Below are positions 1 through 9,800 of a DNA stretch of 64,000 bases, one piece after another. The translations under genes and the position numbers were made by a program. The stretch spans positions 372,001 through 436,000 of the forward strand of contig NZ_CP013481.2 in the NCBI RefSeq assembly GCF_001465595.2, read 5' to 3'. A model generated the notes under the pieces. That model was not told where the DNA came from, made no database searches, and worked only from the letters and a program-made list of their open reading frames with translations. Numbering within the stretch: position 1 is the first letter of the stretch; each line of letters begins with the position of its first letter. Origin of the DNA: Pandoraea apista (GTDB taxonomy: Bacteria; Pseudomonadota; Gammaproteobacteria; Burkholderiales; Burkholderiaceae).

Positions 1-828
1 TTCATCGCGAAAACCGGCGACGCCGTTTTCGGCGGTGCAACGCTCTTCGCATTGTCATTGGGCATGGGGCTGCCGCTGGTGATTCTCGCTGGCGGGGGCG
101 GTGCGCTGCTGCCGCGTGCTGGGGCGTGGATGGATGGCGTGAAGCGTTTCTTCGGTTTCCTGCTTCTGGGCGTTGCCTTGTGGATCGTTCGGCCGTTGCT
201 CCCAACACCTGTATTACTGTTGGGCTGGGGCGTCTTGCTGCTGGTGGCGGCCACATTCATGCGCGTGTTCGATAGCCTGCCTGAAGGCGTGAGCGGTGCC
301 CGACGTCTTCTCAAGGGGCTGGGTGTTGTCGTCGCGCTTCTCGGAGCCGTCGCGCTGGTGGGCGCTGCGGCTGGGGCACGGGACCCACTGGTGCCGTTGG
401 CCGGATTGACCACGGCGGCTTCCGGGAATGCCAATGCGAATGCGAACGCTGCTGCAATCGAGGGTGTCAGGTTCCAACGCGTGCGCAGCGTAGCGGAACT
501 CGAGAAAGTCGTGGCGACGGCTGGGCGTCCGGTGATGTTCGACTTCTATGCGGACTGGTGCATTAGCTGCAAGGAGATGGAGCGATTCGTCTTCACGGAT
601 CCGAAGGTGAAAGCACGTCTCGATCAGATGGTGCTTGTACAGGCAGACGTTACCGCGAACAACGCCGATGATCAGGCCTTGCTTAAGCGTTTCGGATTGT
701 TTGGGCCACCCGGCATCATCTTCTTTGACGCCAGCGGTAAGGAAGTCGCAGACACGCGTGTCATCGGCGCACAGTCGTCAGACCAGTTCCTGCGCAGCCT
801 GGACAAGGCATACGGCCCCGCAGCTTAA
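1..828 (+). CDS. dsbD: Thiol:disulfide interchange protein DsbD, C-terminal part (5' end outside window)
   Basis: The frame is open from base 1, so this is the last 275 residues of a longer protein. Hydrophobic segments fill the first ~115 residues (end of the membrane domain that carries electrons across the inner membrane). A low-complexity Asn-Ala linker follows, then a periplasmic thioredoxin-like domain with the redox motif WCISC; its cysteines are residues 187 and 190 of this fragment. DsbD passes reducing power from cytoplasmic thioredoxin to periplasmic partners such as DsbC and the apocytochrome c reduction branch. That role fits the cytochrome c maturation genes ccsB/ccsA nearby. 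A hairpin terminator follows and is shared with convergent hemB. The identification is secure; the N-terminal domain cannot be seen. Confidence 0.93.
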   Translation, partial: FIAKTGDAVFGGATLFALSLGMGLPLVILAGGGGALLPRAGAWMDGVKRFFGFLLLGVALWIVRPLLPTPVLLLGWGVLLLVAATFMRVFDSLPEGVSGARRLLKGLGVVVALLGAVALVGAAAGARDPLVPLAGLTTAASGNANANANAAAIEGVRFQRVRSVAELEKVVATAGRPVMFDFYADWCISCKEMERFVFTDPKVKARLDQMVLVQADVTANNADDQALLKRFGLFGPPGIIFFDASGKEVADTRVIGAQSSDQFLRSLDKAYGPAA

Positions 829-918
829 GTTTCTGAGCCCGGCGCCGCGGGCGATGCCTGAGCAAATGATAGTGTGCTGAACCGACGACTTGCTCGGCCT
901 TACGCGCGACGCAAAGCA

Positions 919-952
919 AAACGGCCAACCCGAGATCGGGCTGGCCGTTTTC
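919..952 (+). terminator. Rho-independent terminator between dsbD and hemB
   Basis: The stem ACGGCCA/TGGCCGT continues inward as CCCGA/TCGGG past one A-C mismatch. It is preceded by A-rich sequence and followed by TTTTCCTTT. It lies between two convergent genes and could act on both strands, with the better T tract on the plus strand. Confidence 0.8.
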
Positions 953-1054
953 CTTTATGCGCGAAAGATCGCACTAGCGAGAGCATAGAAAACCAAGCTA
1001 CCTAGGTTCACCTGATTCCGAGTGCAAATCTGTGGGTCGCGTTGGCCGTCTTGC

Positions 1055-2149
<1,095 letters not shown>

Positions 2150-2214
2150 TCAACGATCCCCTAAGAGGGAAGGCGCGCAAAAAACGGCACTTGCCGGGAA
2201 ACTTTCGAACGCAT

Positions 2215-2227
2215 GGTATATCATACC
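2215..2227. promoter_or_regulatory. Perfect inverted repeat upstream of the putative sRNA
   Basis: GGTAT-ATC-ATACC is a perfect 5+5 bp inverted repeat. It lies just before the structured region that ends in the terminator at 2341. A TTGCCG at 2191-2196 could be a -35 element, but no -10 box sits at ideal spacing. The repeat could be an operator or part of an AT-rich promoter core. Confidence 0.35.
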
Positions 2228-2341
2228 AACCGGATGTTCGCACTGTGTGCGAGGGTCCCCCGCTTCTCCTCCCTGAGCGGGCGCCTGTCGTTCTACGATA
2301 AGGCTTATTTAAACCCGCCGTGCCTACACGGCGGTTTTTTT
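2225..2341 (+). ncRNA. Putative small RNA ending in a Rho-independent terminator
   Basis: In the ~590-bp gap between hemB and yihA (both minus strand), the plus strand holds a compact structured segment with no credible ORF. Three hairpins follow one another: TCGCAC/GTGCGA (2238-2252), CCCGCT/AGCGGG (2259-2281) and a bulged stem around TCGT/ACGA (2284-2303). An AU-rich single strand comes next. The end is a strong terminator, CCGCCGTG/CACGGCGG, followed by seven T (2335-2341). No plus-strand gene upstream needs this terminator, so an independent transcript is the simplest reading. The exact 5' end is not determined, and I do not recognise the family. Confidence 0.5.
2315..2341 (+). terminator. 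Rho-independent terminator of the putative sRNA
   Basis: Perfect 8-bp stem CCGCCGTG/CACGGCGG with loop CCTA, followed by seven T residues. It is correctly oriented only for plus-strand transcription; the minus-strand side has a much weaker T tract. Confidence 0.8.
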
Positions 2342-2608
2342 ATGTGCGCGCGAATTGTCACTGCGAAGCCCCGGGTGCCCGTGATTTCCGGCAGATTCGA
2401 GAAGCCTCATCCGTTCGGCTGAGGGGACGTTATGCCGTCACTTGCGCATACGAGATTCCATTGCCCTTACCCAGCGTCACGCGGCTCGCCGCGACGATTT
2501 GTCGCGCCTGCCGAGCCTGAATGCCGTCTACCGTAGCGACTTGGTGGGGGTGTCTCGCGTGCGCGGAGTAGCGTTGCGTGGACCGCGTCGAAATAGACAA
2601 TGAGAATT
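2342..2608. other. Intergenic stretch without a recognisable gene
   Basis: No ORF here has a start site or protein character that I would trust. A few local hairpins are present, e.g. CCTCA/TGAGG at 2405-2424 and CGCGGC/GCCGCG near 2480. None is followed by a T tract. I see no further function. Confidence 0.5.
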
Positions 2609-2641
2609 CGCCGATCCCCCATATGTACGAGGGATCAGGCG
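2609..2641 (-). terminator. Likely terminator of yihA
   Basis: Just past the yihA stop codon the stem CGCC-GATCCC pairs with GGGATC-a-GGCG. On the minus strand it is followed by a loosely T-rich run (AATTCTCATTGTCTATTT). The weak T tract makes this a candidate only. Confidence 0.4.
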
Positions 2642-2645
2642 AAGA

Positions 2646-3314
2646 TCACTTCTTGGCAGTGTCGCGCGCAGGAATGGCGAGCCAATCTTCGAGCACGCGC
2701 TGCGCGGCGTCTACGCCGGTGCGCTTGAGCGACGAGAACAGTTGTGCCGTGAACTGCGGCGGCGTGGCGGGATCGTCGGCAGGCAGGCCGTCGGTGCGCG
2801 GCAGCGCGGCCAGGCGTTTTTGCGTGTCACGCAGCACGACCGTCGCTTCCTGGCGCGTGAGCTTGTCCACTTTGGTCAGCAACACGTGAATGGGACGCCC
2901 CGTCGGCATGAACCAGTCGATCAGTTCGCAATCGAGGTCGGTGAACGGCCGGCGCGAGTCCATCAGAAGCACGAGACCACGCAGTTGCGGGCGCTGCACC
3001 AGATAATCGCCGAGGAGTTTTTGCCAGTGAATCTTCACGCCGCCACCGACCTCGGCGTAGCCGTATCCGGGCAAGTCGACGAGATAGCCGTACAGGGTCT
3101 CGAGGTGAGCGATCTCGAAGTAGTTGATGTGCTGTGTACGCCCCGGCGTCTTGCTCGAGAAGGCCAGGCGCTTTTGGTTGCAGAGGATGTTGAGCGCGCT
3201 GGACTTGCCCGCGTTCGAGCGTCCCGCGAAGGCGACCTCGGGCACAGCCGTGGGCGGCAAATCGCGCAGATGATTGACGGTCGTAAAGAAGCGGGCTTGA
3301 TGAAGTAGGGACAT
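2646..3314 (-). CDS. yihA: Ribosome biogenesis GTP-binding protein YihA/YsxC (EngB)
   Basis: Essential small GTPase that assists late assembly of the 50S ribosomal subunit. From the chosen start it has 222 residues with all GTPase motifs: G1 GRSNAGKS (31-38), G2 TPGRTQ (56-61), G3 DLPG (80-83) and G4 TKVD (147-150). An in-frame GTG 28 codons upstream (3398) is possible. I prefer the ATG at 3314 because [10 protein letters not shown] is where conservation with Burkholderia homologues begins. No strong Shine-Dalgarno is visible for either start. The gene is divergent from the cytochrome c4 gene, and the shared spacer carries a long palindrome. Confidence 0.95.
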   Translation of the reverse strand: MSLLHQARFFTTVNHLRDLPPTAVPEVAFAGRSNAGKSSALNILCNQKRLAFSSKTPGRTQHINYFEIAHLETLYGYLVDLPGYGYAEVGGGVKIHWQKLLGDYLVQRPQLRGLVLLMDSRRPFTDLDCELIDWFMPTGRPIHVLLTKVDKLTRQEATVVLRDTQKRLAALPRTDGLPADDPATPPQFTAQLFSSLKRTGVDAAQRVLEDWLAIPARDTAKK

Positions 3315-3464
3315 GACGGAAACCGGGGAGCGCCACAGCCACAGGGATCGGGCCGCAACGCGGGTGCAGGGGCGCAGGACGGTGGGTTTGATGCCCACCG
3401 GCGACAGGCCGGGGAGCCCCGTTCTGCGGCCTTCTACATGGAAATCCCCTAAAGTCGGGGAAAG

Positions 3465-3487
3465 ACTTTATTGTACAATATGAAAGT
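3465..3487. promoter_or_regulatory. Palindrome in the yihA / cytochrome c4 divergent spacer
   Basis: A perfect 10-bp palindrome ATTGTACAAT (3470-3479) is flanked by ACTTT on the left and AAAGT on the right, giving an interrupted 23-bp dyad. It contains -10-like TACAAT on the plus strand and its counterpart on the minus strand. It sits in an AT-rich patch between divergent genes. It could be overlapping promoter cores, an operator, or both. Confidence 0.4.
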
Positions 3488-3611
3488 TAACCTTGGCCTT
3501 GCCAAGGCTTGCCCGAACGTCTCGCACGCCGTGAGGTTGGAGGAGAAACACGGCGTCGGACGGTGAGTTCGAACGACCGATTTCCCGACAAAACAGATAT
3601 AAGGTGTGCGA

Positions 3612-4268
3612 ATGAACCGAGGAGTGTGGAAGTCTCTCGCTGCAACACCGTTGGCGCTGGCATGCTTTCTTCTGAGCGGTGCAGGACAAGCCGCCGAGCC
3701 TCAGACGCCTGCAAAACCAGACTTGAACCGGGGACAGGCGATTGCCAGTCAGGTCTGCGCCGCCTGCCACGCGGCAGACGGCAATAGTACCGGCGCCGCC
3801 TATCCGAAGCTCGCCGGTCAACATGCCGAGTATCTGGATAAACAGCTCCTCGACTTCAAGGCGCAGCCCGGCAAAACTCCCGCGCGAAACAATCCCATCA
3901 TGGCCGGCATGGTTGCGGCATTGTCCGAACAGGACATGCGCAATGTGTCTGCCTATTTCGCCTCGCAGACCGCGAAGCCGGGCGTGGCGCGTAACAAAGA
4001 CACCGTGCCGCTGGGCGAGAAGATTTATCGCGGCGGTCTGGCTGATAAGGGCGTTCCCGCGTGCGCCTCGTGCCACGGACCGACCGGTGCCGGCATGCCG
4101 TCGCAGTATCCACGTCTGTCCGGGCAGTGGGCCGACTACACTGCGGCCCAACTGGTCGCGTTCCGAGATGAAACCCGCAAGAACAACGCGCCGATGCACA
4201 CCGTGGCCTCGCGTTTGTCGGATAAGGAAATCAAGGCAGTCGCGGATTACATCGCCGGTTTGCGCTGA
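3612..4268 (+). CDS. Diheme cytochrome c4 family protein, periplasmic
   Basis: The 218-residue protein starts with a signal peptide (hydrophobic LAATPLALACFLLSGAGQA, cleavage near residue 28). It has two class I cytochrome c domains, each with a heme attachment site: CAACH (49-53) and CASCH (151-155). Candidate axial methionines lie in NPIMAGM and APMHTVAS. Cytochrome c4 carries electrons from the bc1 complex to terminal oxidases. The ATG at 3612 is chosen because AAGG lies 7 nt upstream; the GTG at 3606 is too close to that site. The cytochrome c maturation genes ccsB/ccsA follow directly, which makes functional sense. Confidence 0.93.
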   Translation: MNRGVWKSLAATPLALACFLLSGAGQAAEPQTPAKPDLNRGQAIASQVCAACHAADGNSTGAAYPKLAGQHAEYLDKQLLDFKAQPGKTPARNNPIMAGMVAALSEQDMRNVSAYFASQTAKPGVARNKDTVPLGEKIYRGGLADKGVPACASCHGPTGAGMPSQYPRLSGQWADYTAAQLVAFRDETRKNNAPMHTVASRLSDKEIKAVADYIAGLR

Positions 4269-4382
4269 TCGGCAGCCCCGCCCTGACATCATGTGAACGT
4301 CAGGGTATATTCGCTGACTTATAACGAAACCAGCAGCGGCGCCGCAGAGCGACCGGATAGATCTGGTTTAGCATACACAGGG

Positions 4383-4419
4383 TGGCGGGCGCGTGAGATA
4401 CGCGTCCCCGCCCTTTTTT
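4383..4419 (+). terminator. Strong hairpin with T6 tract just before the ccsB start
   Basis: A GC-rich stem (GGCGGG...CCCGCC with inner GCGT/ACGCG) is followed by TTTTTT at 4414-4419. It closes the cytochrome c4 unit. It ends only 15 bp before the ccsB ATG, too close for a new promoter in between. It may therefore act as an attenuator for ccsBA. Confidence 0.75.
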
Positions 4420-4434
4420 GTTGTCGGAAACAGG

Positions 4435-6570
4435 ATGAGCATCAGTACCTCCGGAATGCAGATCAAAGGCACGCAGCGATGGGTGCGCGACGGTGTCGAG
4501 CTGGTCAGCTCGATGCGTTTTGCCATCAGCCTGCTAAGCGTGCTTGCCATTGCCAGCATCATTGGCACCGTGCTCAAGCAGGGCGACCCGTATCCCAATT
4601 ACGTCAATCAGTTCGGTCCATTCTGGGCCGACGTTTTCCGCTCGATCGGACTGTACACGGTGTACAGCTCGTGGTGGTTCCTGCTGATCCTCTTCTTCCT
4701 GATGGCGTCCACGACGCTGTGCATCGTGCGCAACGCACCGAAGATGATCGCGGACATTCGCAGTTGGCGCGATCACGTGCGCGAGGGCAGCCTGCGCGCT
4801 TTTGGTCACAAAGGCGAATTCACCGGGCCCACGCCACGTGGCGACCTGCTGCCGCGTCTCACGGGCTATCTCGGGCGCCGTGGCTACCGTTTTGTGGTAC
4901 GTGAGCGCGATGGCGCTACGCTCGTCGCGGCCAAGGCCGGCGCGATCAACAAGATCGGCTACATCTTCGCGCACAGCGCCATCGTCATCATCTGTCTGGG
5001 TGGGCTGGTCGACAGCGATCTGCTGATCCGAGCGCAGATGGCGCTATTCGGCAAGTCGCCGCTGCAAGGCAATGCCGTGATTTCGCAGATTCCCGAAACG
5101 CATCGCCTATCGCCGAACAATCCCGCGTTCCGAGGCTACTCGTTCGTGCCGGAAGGCGGCAAATCGACCACGGCGATTCTGAATTTCCAGGACGGCTCGG
5201 TCGTGCAGGATCTGCCGTTCTCCATTGAACTGAAGAAATTCCACGTCGACTACTATTCGACGGGCATGCCGAAGCTGTTCGCGAGCGACATCGTGGTGAC
5301 CGACCCCGAGACCGGCAAATCGGTGGACGCGACGGTGAAGGTCAACGAACCGTTCATCTTCAAGGGCGTGGCGATTTATCAGTCGAGCTTCGAAGACGGC
5401 GGCAGCAAACTGAAGCTGACCGGATATCCGATGCGTGGGGCATCGGATCGTACGTTCGCTTTCTCCGGCGACATCGGCGGCTCGACGCAATTGCGCGGCG
5501 GCGCGGCCGGCAAGGATGAATACACCGTCGAGTTCAGCGATTTTCGCGCGATCAACGTCGAGAACATCAGCAATGGCGGAGGCGAACGCGATGTGCGCGG
5601 CGTGGCCCGCAAGTCGTTGCGCGACGATCTGAGCGCACAGCTCGGTTCGGGCGCCCGCACGGATCTGAGCAAGGATCTGCGCAACGTGGGGCCGTCGGTG
5701 CAATACAAGGTGCGCGATCGCAGCGGGCAGGCGAAGGAGTACCGCAACTACATGCTGCCGATTCTGGTGGACGATGGCGAGCGTGTCTTCATGACGGGCG
5801 TGCGCGACACGCCGGATGGCCCGTTCCAGTACCTGCGCATTCCGGCTGACGCGGACGGTTCCGTGAAGCAATGGATGCTGCTGCGTGCCGCGCTTCAGGA
5901 CGATGGCGCACGTGCCGAGGCGGCTCGTCGCTTTGCCGCACAATCGCTGCCGGCACAAACGTCGACGACGCTTCGCGAGCAGTTGCAAGAGAGCGCCAAG
6001 CGCGAACTGGACCTGTTTGCCGGCGTGATTCCGGCGAGTAAAACCAGCCAGACGAAGGGCGGCTTGCAGGCAATCGCGGAGTTCGTGAACGAGAAGGTGC
6101 CGCAAGAGCAGCAGTCCAGCGCAGCCGATATGTTCCGTCGCATTCTCGACGGTACCGTCTGGCAACTGTGGCAAGTCGCCCGCGAACAGGCCGGGCAGCC
6201 AGCCATGGCGCCCTCGCCGGAGAACGAGCGCTTCGTGCATACGGCCACTAACGCGCTGTCCGACAACTTCCTGTACGACGCGCCGGTCTTCCTGCAACTC
6301 GATTCGTTCGAGCAGGTCCAGGCAAGCGTCTTCCAGCTCACGCGCTCGCCCGGCAAGAAGATCGTGTATCTTGGCAGCTTGCTGCTGGTACTCGGCATCT
6401 TCTCGATGTTCTACGTACGCGAGCGGCGTCTGTGGATGTGGCTGAAGGACACGCCGGACGGTGGCAGTTTGGTCTTGATGGCCGTGTCGACGACACGCCG
6501 CACACTGGATTTCGAAAAGGAATTCGCCCGCACGAAGGCGGAGATTGACGAGATCGTCACAAAACGATGA
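4435..6570 (+). CDS. ccsB: Cytochrome c biogenesis protein CcsB/ResB
   Basis: Membrane partner of CcsA in system II cytochrome c maturation, which moves heme to the periplasm and attaches it to apocytochrome CXXCH sites. The 711-residue protein has three N-terminal membrane segments (around residues 28-48, 78-98 and 170-190). A large periplasmic region follows, then a C-terminal membrane segment (KIVYLGSLLLVLGIFSMFYV) and a short cytoplasmic tail. The ATG at 4435 starts the peptide that begins conserved relatives; a GTG at 4393 would lie inside the terminator hairpin and is rejected. The stop overlaps the region where ccsA begins, so the two form an operon. Confidence 0.95.
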   Translation: MSISTSGMQIKGTQRWVRDGVELVSSMRFAISLLSVLAIASIIGTVLKQGDPYPNYVNQFGPFWADVFRSIGLYTVYSSWWFLLILFFLMASTTLCIVRNAPKMIADIRSWRDHVREGSLRAFGHKGEFTGPTPRGDLLPRLTGYLGRRGYRFVVRERDGATLVAAKAGAINKIGYIFAHSAIVIICLGGLVDSDLLIRAQMALFGKSPLQGNAVISQIPETHRLSPNNPAFRGYSFVPEGGKSTTAILNFQDGSVVQDLPFSIELKKFHVDYYSTGMPKLFASDIVVTDPETGKSVDATVKVNEPFIFKGVAIYQSSFEDGGSKLKLTGYPMRGASDRTFAFSGDIGGSTQLRGGAAGKDEYTVEFSDFRAINVENISNGGGERDVRGVARKSLRDDLSAQLGSGARTDLSKDLRNVGPSVQYKVRDRSGQAKEYRNYMLPILVDDGERVFMTGVRDTPDGPFQYLRIPADADGSVKQWMLLRAALQDDGARAEAARRFAAQSLPAQTSTTLREQLQESAKRELDLFAGVIPASKTSQTKGGLQAIAEFVNEKVPQEQQSSAADMFRRILDGTVWQLWQVAREQAGQPAMAPSPENERFVHTATNALSDNFLYDAPVFLQLDSFEQVQASVFQLTRSPGKKIVYLGSLLLVLGIFSMFYVRERRLWMWLKDTPDGGSLVLMAVSTTRRTLDFEKEFARTKAEIDEIVTKR

Positions 6571-6581
6571 AGGTGAGACAG

Positions 6582-7766
6582 ATGGAGTTATCGCAAAGCT
6601 ATTCGGAAGCCTCCTGGCTGCGCCGCCGCAGCATCGGCGACTGGCTATTTGCACTGGCCCTGGCGATCGGTGCGGGCTTTGCCCTCAATCGCTACGGCCA
6701 CTACATGGATTACTACGAGCACACGATTCTGGTGCTCGCTGTGCCCACTTTCGCGCTACTCGGCTGGCATTGGCGGTCGGTGCGCTGGCTGATGGCGGGG
6801 ATCGCGATTCTCGCGCTCTCGGGCATCGGCTTGTATCACCACGATCTCGCGCGTGCAGATCAGGCGTTCTTTCTCAAGTACTTCCTCTCGAGTCAGTCGG
6901 CCATCCTGTGGATGAGCGCACTGTTCTTTCTGGCAACGATTTTCTACTGGGGCGGCTTGCTCGCCCGTTCGCCATTCGGTGCGAGCGTAGGGTCGTCGTT
7001 GTGCTGGGCGGCGGTGTTGCTCGGGTTCACCGGCATGATGGTGCGCTGGTACGAGTCGTATCTGGTGGGGGCCGACGTTGGCCACATTCCAATCTCGAAC
7101 CTGTACGAAGTTTTCGTGCTCTTCTGTCTGATCACGGCGCTTTTTTATCTGTACTACGAGCGTCGTTACGAAACGCGCGCACTCGGGCCATTCGTGTTGC
7201 TCGTGATCAGCGCGGCTGTCGGCTTCAACCTCTGGTACAGCGTGGCGCGTAGCGCCTACGAGATCCAGCCGCTGGTGCCGGCGCTGCAAAGCTGGTGGAT
7301 GAAGATCCATGTGCCGGCGAATTTCATCGGTTACGGTACGTTTGCGCTCGCGGCGATGGTTTCGGTGGCGTATCTGCTCAAGTCGGGCGAAAACAAGCGG
7401 CTGGCCGCGGCCGGCAAGCCGCTCGACAGTGGCTTCTTCTCGTCGCGTCTGCCGTCGCTCGAACTGCTCGACGATGTGATGTACAAAGCCATTGCCGTGG
7501 GCTTCGCGTTCTTCACGATCGCCACGATTCTCGGCGCGCTGTGGGCTGCCGACGCTTGGGGCGGTTACTGGAGCTGGGACCCGAAGGAGACGTGGGCGCT
7601 GATCGTCTGGCTGAACTACGCGGCGTGGTTGCACATGCGTCTGATGAAGGGGCTGCGCGGTGTGGTGGCGGCGTGGTGGTCGCTGACCGGCTTGCTCATC
7701 ACGACGTTCGCGTTCCTCGGCGTGAATATGTTCCTCTCGGGGCTGCACAGCTACGGACAGCTCTGA
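6582..7766 (+). CDS. ccsA: Cytochrome c biogenesis protein CcsA/ResC (heme-handling subunit)
   Basis: Multi-spanning inner-membrane protein of 394 residues and the catalytic core of system II cytochrome c synthetase. The tryptophan-rich WWD heme-handling signature is clear near residues 325-340 ([10 protein letters not shown]). Histidines before and after it could act as external heme ligands. The start at 6582 is preceded by AAGGTGAG with good spacing. An ATG at 6567 overlaps the ccsB stop but lacks a ribosome site. A strong terminator follows. With ccsB, dsbD and cytochrome c4 this makes a compact cytochrome c block. Confidence 0.95.
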   Translation: MELSQSYSEASWLRRRSIGDWLFALALAIGAGFALNRYGHYMDYYEHTILVLAVPTFALLGWHWRSVRWLMAGIAILALSGIGLYHHDLARADQAFFLKYFLSSQSAILWMSALFFLATIFYWGGLLARSPFGASVGSSLCWAAVLLGFTGMMVRWYESYLVGADVGHIPISNLYEVFVLFCLITALFYLYYERRYETRALGPFVLLVISAAVGFNLWYSVARSAYEIQPLVPALQSWWMKIHVPANFIGYGTFALAAMVSVAYLLKSGENKRLAAAGKPLDSGFFSSRLPSLELLDDVMYKAIAVGFAFFTIATILGALWAADAWGGYWSWDPKETWALIVWLNYAAWLHMRLMKGLRGVVAAWWSLTGLLITTFAFLGVNMFLSGLHSYGQL

Positions 7767-7800
7767 CGCGGGCTGCCTGCCGCATCGGGGCCCATGGGAA

Positions 7801-7832
7801 AGCCGCCGCATTCAGATGCCGGCGGCTTTTTT
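7801..7832 (+). terminator. Rho-independent terminator of ccsBA
   Basis: Stem AGCCGCCG/CGGCGGCT with an 11-nt loop, followed by TTTTTT. It lies 34 bp past the ccsA stop. Confidence 0.85.
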
Positions 7833-7986
7833 CATCGTGCCGTATGATTTCCCGCAGTGCGGCCGTGGGAACGGCGTTGTGCGCAGGGCTGTCTCAATCG
7901 ACAGACGCGTCAGCATGCCGGCCGTGATTGCGACGGTGATGGCGGCAGTACCGAAGGGGCAGAGCTCAGGGTCAGGGGAACGCATC

Positions 7987-8985
7987 ATGAAGACTAGTAA
8001 ATCGCATCTGCGCGGCGAGGACATTCCGGCGAGCAGTATCACGCCGCGAGAGGTCGCCACGTCACGGCGGCGCTTCTTGCGTGCGTCCGGTGCCGGATTG
8101 ACGGGGTTGGGCGGCGCGGTCCTTGGCGTGCTGCCGCAACGTGTTGCGTTCGCCGCCGATAGCGCCGGCACGGGACTGGCAAAACTGACGGCTGCGCGTA
8201 ACACGCGCTACGTGATCGCCGACAAGCCGACCGACATTCAGGACGTCACCACCTATAACAACTTCTACGAATTCGGTACCGACAAATCCGATCCGGCACG
8301 ACGGGCGGGCACGCTCAAGCCGCGTCCGTGGCAAATTGCTATCGAAGGCGAGGTGAAGCAGCCAAAGGTCTACGACATCGACACGTTGCTCAAGCTCGCC
8401 CCGCTGGAGGAACGGGTCTATCGCCACCGCTGTGTCGAGGGCTGGTCGATGGTCATTCCATGGATTGGCTATTCGCTTGCCGAACTCATCAGGCAGGTGC
8501 AGCCGACGGGCAATGCGAAGTATGTGGAATTCGTCACGCTGGCCGATCCGAAGCAGATGCCGGGACTGTCGTATCCCGTGCTGAGCTGGCCATACGTAGA
8601 AGGCTTGCGTATGGACGAGGCGATGCATCCGCTTTCCCTGTTGACGTTCGGGCTGTACGGCGAAGTGCTGCCGAACCAGAATGGGGCGCCTGTGCGAATG
8701 GTCGTGCCGTGGAAGTATGGATTCAAGAGTGCAAAATCCATCGTGAAGATCCGTTTCGTCGAGAAAATGCCGCTCACGAGCTGGAATCGCGCCGCACCGG
8801 ATGAGTATGGCTTTTATTCGAATGTGAATCCGGGCGTCGATCATCCGCGCTGGAGTCAGGCGACCGAGCGGCGCATTGGCGACGGCGGAATCTTCACGCC
8901 CAAGCGCAAGACGCTGATCTTCAACGGATATGGGGAGCAGGTCGCCGGCCTGTATCAGGGCATGGATCTGCGTAAATTCTTCTAA
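7987..8985 (+). CDS. msrP: Periplasmic methionine sulfoxide reductase catalytic subunit MsrP (YedY)
   Basis: Molybdopterin-dependent enzyme that repairs oxidised methionine in periplasmic proteins, with electrons supplied by MsrQ. The 332-residue precursor has a twin-arginine signal (SRRRFLRAS, residues 26-34) ending near AFAADS, as expected for a cofactor-loaded protein exported folded by Tat; tatABC lies in this same window. The molybdenum-ligand cysteine is Cys149 in YRHRCVEGW. The ATG at 7987 follows AGGGGAA, and upstream in-frame codons lie inside the ccsA terminator. It is adjacent to msrQ (11 bp). Confidence 0.95.
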   Translation: MKTSKSHLRGEDIPASSITPREVATSRRRFLRASGAGLTGLGGAVLGVLPQRVAFAADSAGTGLAKLTAARNTRYVIADKPTDIQDVTTYNNFYEFGTDKSDPARRAGTLKPRPWQIAIEGEVKQPKVYDIDTLLKLAPLEERVYRHRCVEGWSMVIPWIGYSLAELIRQVQPTGNAKYVEFVTLADPKQMPGLSYPVLSWPYVEGLRMDEAMHPLSLLTFGLYGEVLPNQNGAPVRMVVPWKYGFKSAKSIVKIRFVEKMPLTSWNRAAPDEYGFYSNVNPGVDHPRWSQATERRIGDGGIFTPKRKTLIFNGYGEQVAGLYQGMDLRKFF

Positions 8986-8996
8986 GCCGATATCTC

Positions 8997-9800
8997 GTGT
9001 CGATCACGCCATCCGAGTCGGGCGACGTGCCTGGCGTTCCCGCCGCTTCCACCGGGGCTGCCGCGGCCACGGGGGCATCGCGTGCAACCGATACCGCTGC
9101 GCGGGCGGGGCGACGCTCGACACCCCATGTGCAGCGCTGGCTACCTTGGGCGAAAGTGGCCGTCTTCCTGTTGGCGATGGTGCCTCTGCTGCGGCTCGTT
9201 ACCTATGGGCTAACGGATAAGCTGGGCGCCAATCCCGTCGAGTTCATCACGCGCTCGACGGGTACCTGGACGCTGGTGATGCTCTGTATCACGCTCGCGA
9301 TCACGCCCGTGCGTCATCTATCGCGACAGCCTTGGTTGCTGCGCTTTCGCCGCATGCTCGGACTATTCGCTTGCTTCTACGGCGCGTTGCATTTCACAAC
9401 GTACTTCTGGCTGGATCAGTGGTTCGACTGGTCAAGCATTCTGCGCGATGTGTCGGGCAAACGTCCGTTCATTACGGTGGGATTCGCGGCGTTCGTGCTG
9501 ATGGTGGCGCTGGCGCTGACGTCGCCGCGCGCGATCGTGCGCCGCATGGGCGGGAAGCGCTGGCAGCGGCTGCATCGTCTGATCTATGCGATTGCCGTGC
9601 TGGCGATTCTGCACTACTGGTGGATGAAAGCGGGCAAGAACGATCTTGCCCAGCCGGCGATCTACGCGATCGTCGTGGCAGCCTTGCTCTGCGCCCGTCT
9701 GATCTGGGCGCTTCGCAGGCAGCGAGGTCAGATGCTCTCGGGCAGCAGTCGTTCGCCAGCGAACAGCGATTCGATCGTCTCGCGCTCGCGAACGAGGTAA
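8997..9800 (+). CDS. msrQ: Heme-binding membrane subunit MsrQ (YedZ)
   Basis: Cytochrome b-type inner-membrane protein that passes electrons from the quinone pool or flavins to MsrP. About six membrane segments are seen, with histidines in ALHFTTYF, RLHRLIYAI and LHYWWMKAG that are candidate heme ligands. The 267-residue length exceeds the usual ~210 because of a ~40-residue Ala/Thr/Gly-rich start. The GTG at 8997 lacks a clear Shine-Dalgarno, so the true start may be further in. The last 73 bp overlap the end of lysA on the opposite strand. Confidence 0.9.
   Translation: MSITPSESGDVPGVPAASTGAAAATGASRATDTAARAGRRSTPHVQRWLPWAKVAVFLLAMVPLLRLVTYGLTDKLGANPVEFITRSTGTWTLVMLCITLAITPVRHLSRQPWLLRFRRMLGLFACFYGALHFTTYFWLDQWFDWSSILRDVSGKRPFITVGFAAFVLMVALALTSPRAIVRRMGGKRWQRLHRLIYAIAVLAILHYWWMKAGKNDLAQPAIYAIVVAALLCARLIWALRRQRGQMLSGSSRSPANSDSIVSRSRTR

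Noticed and set aside
3312..3398. GTG start at 3398 for yihA
   Set aside because: The added 28 residues are not part of the conserved protein; the ATG at 3314 begins the conserved region.
5107..6654. 515-codon minus-strand frame opposite ccsB
   Set aside because: Same cause as the gltB shadow: Arg/His/Leu-rich translation without motifs, fully inside a confident gene on the other strand.
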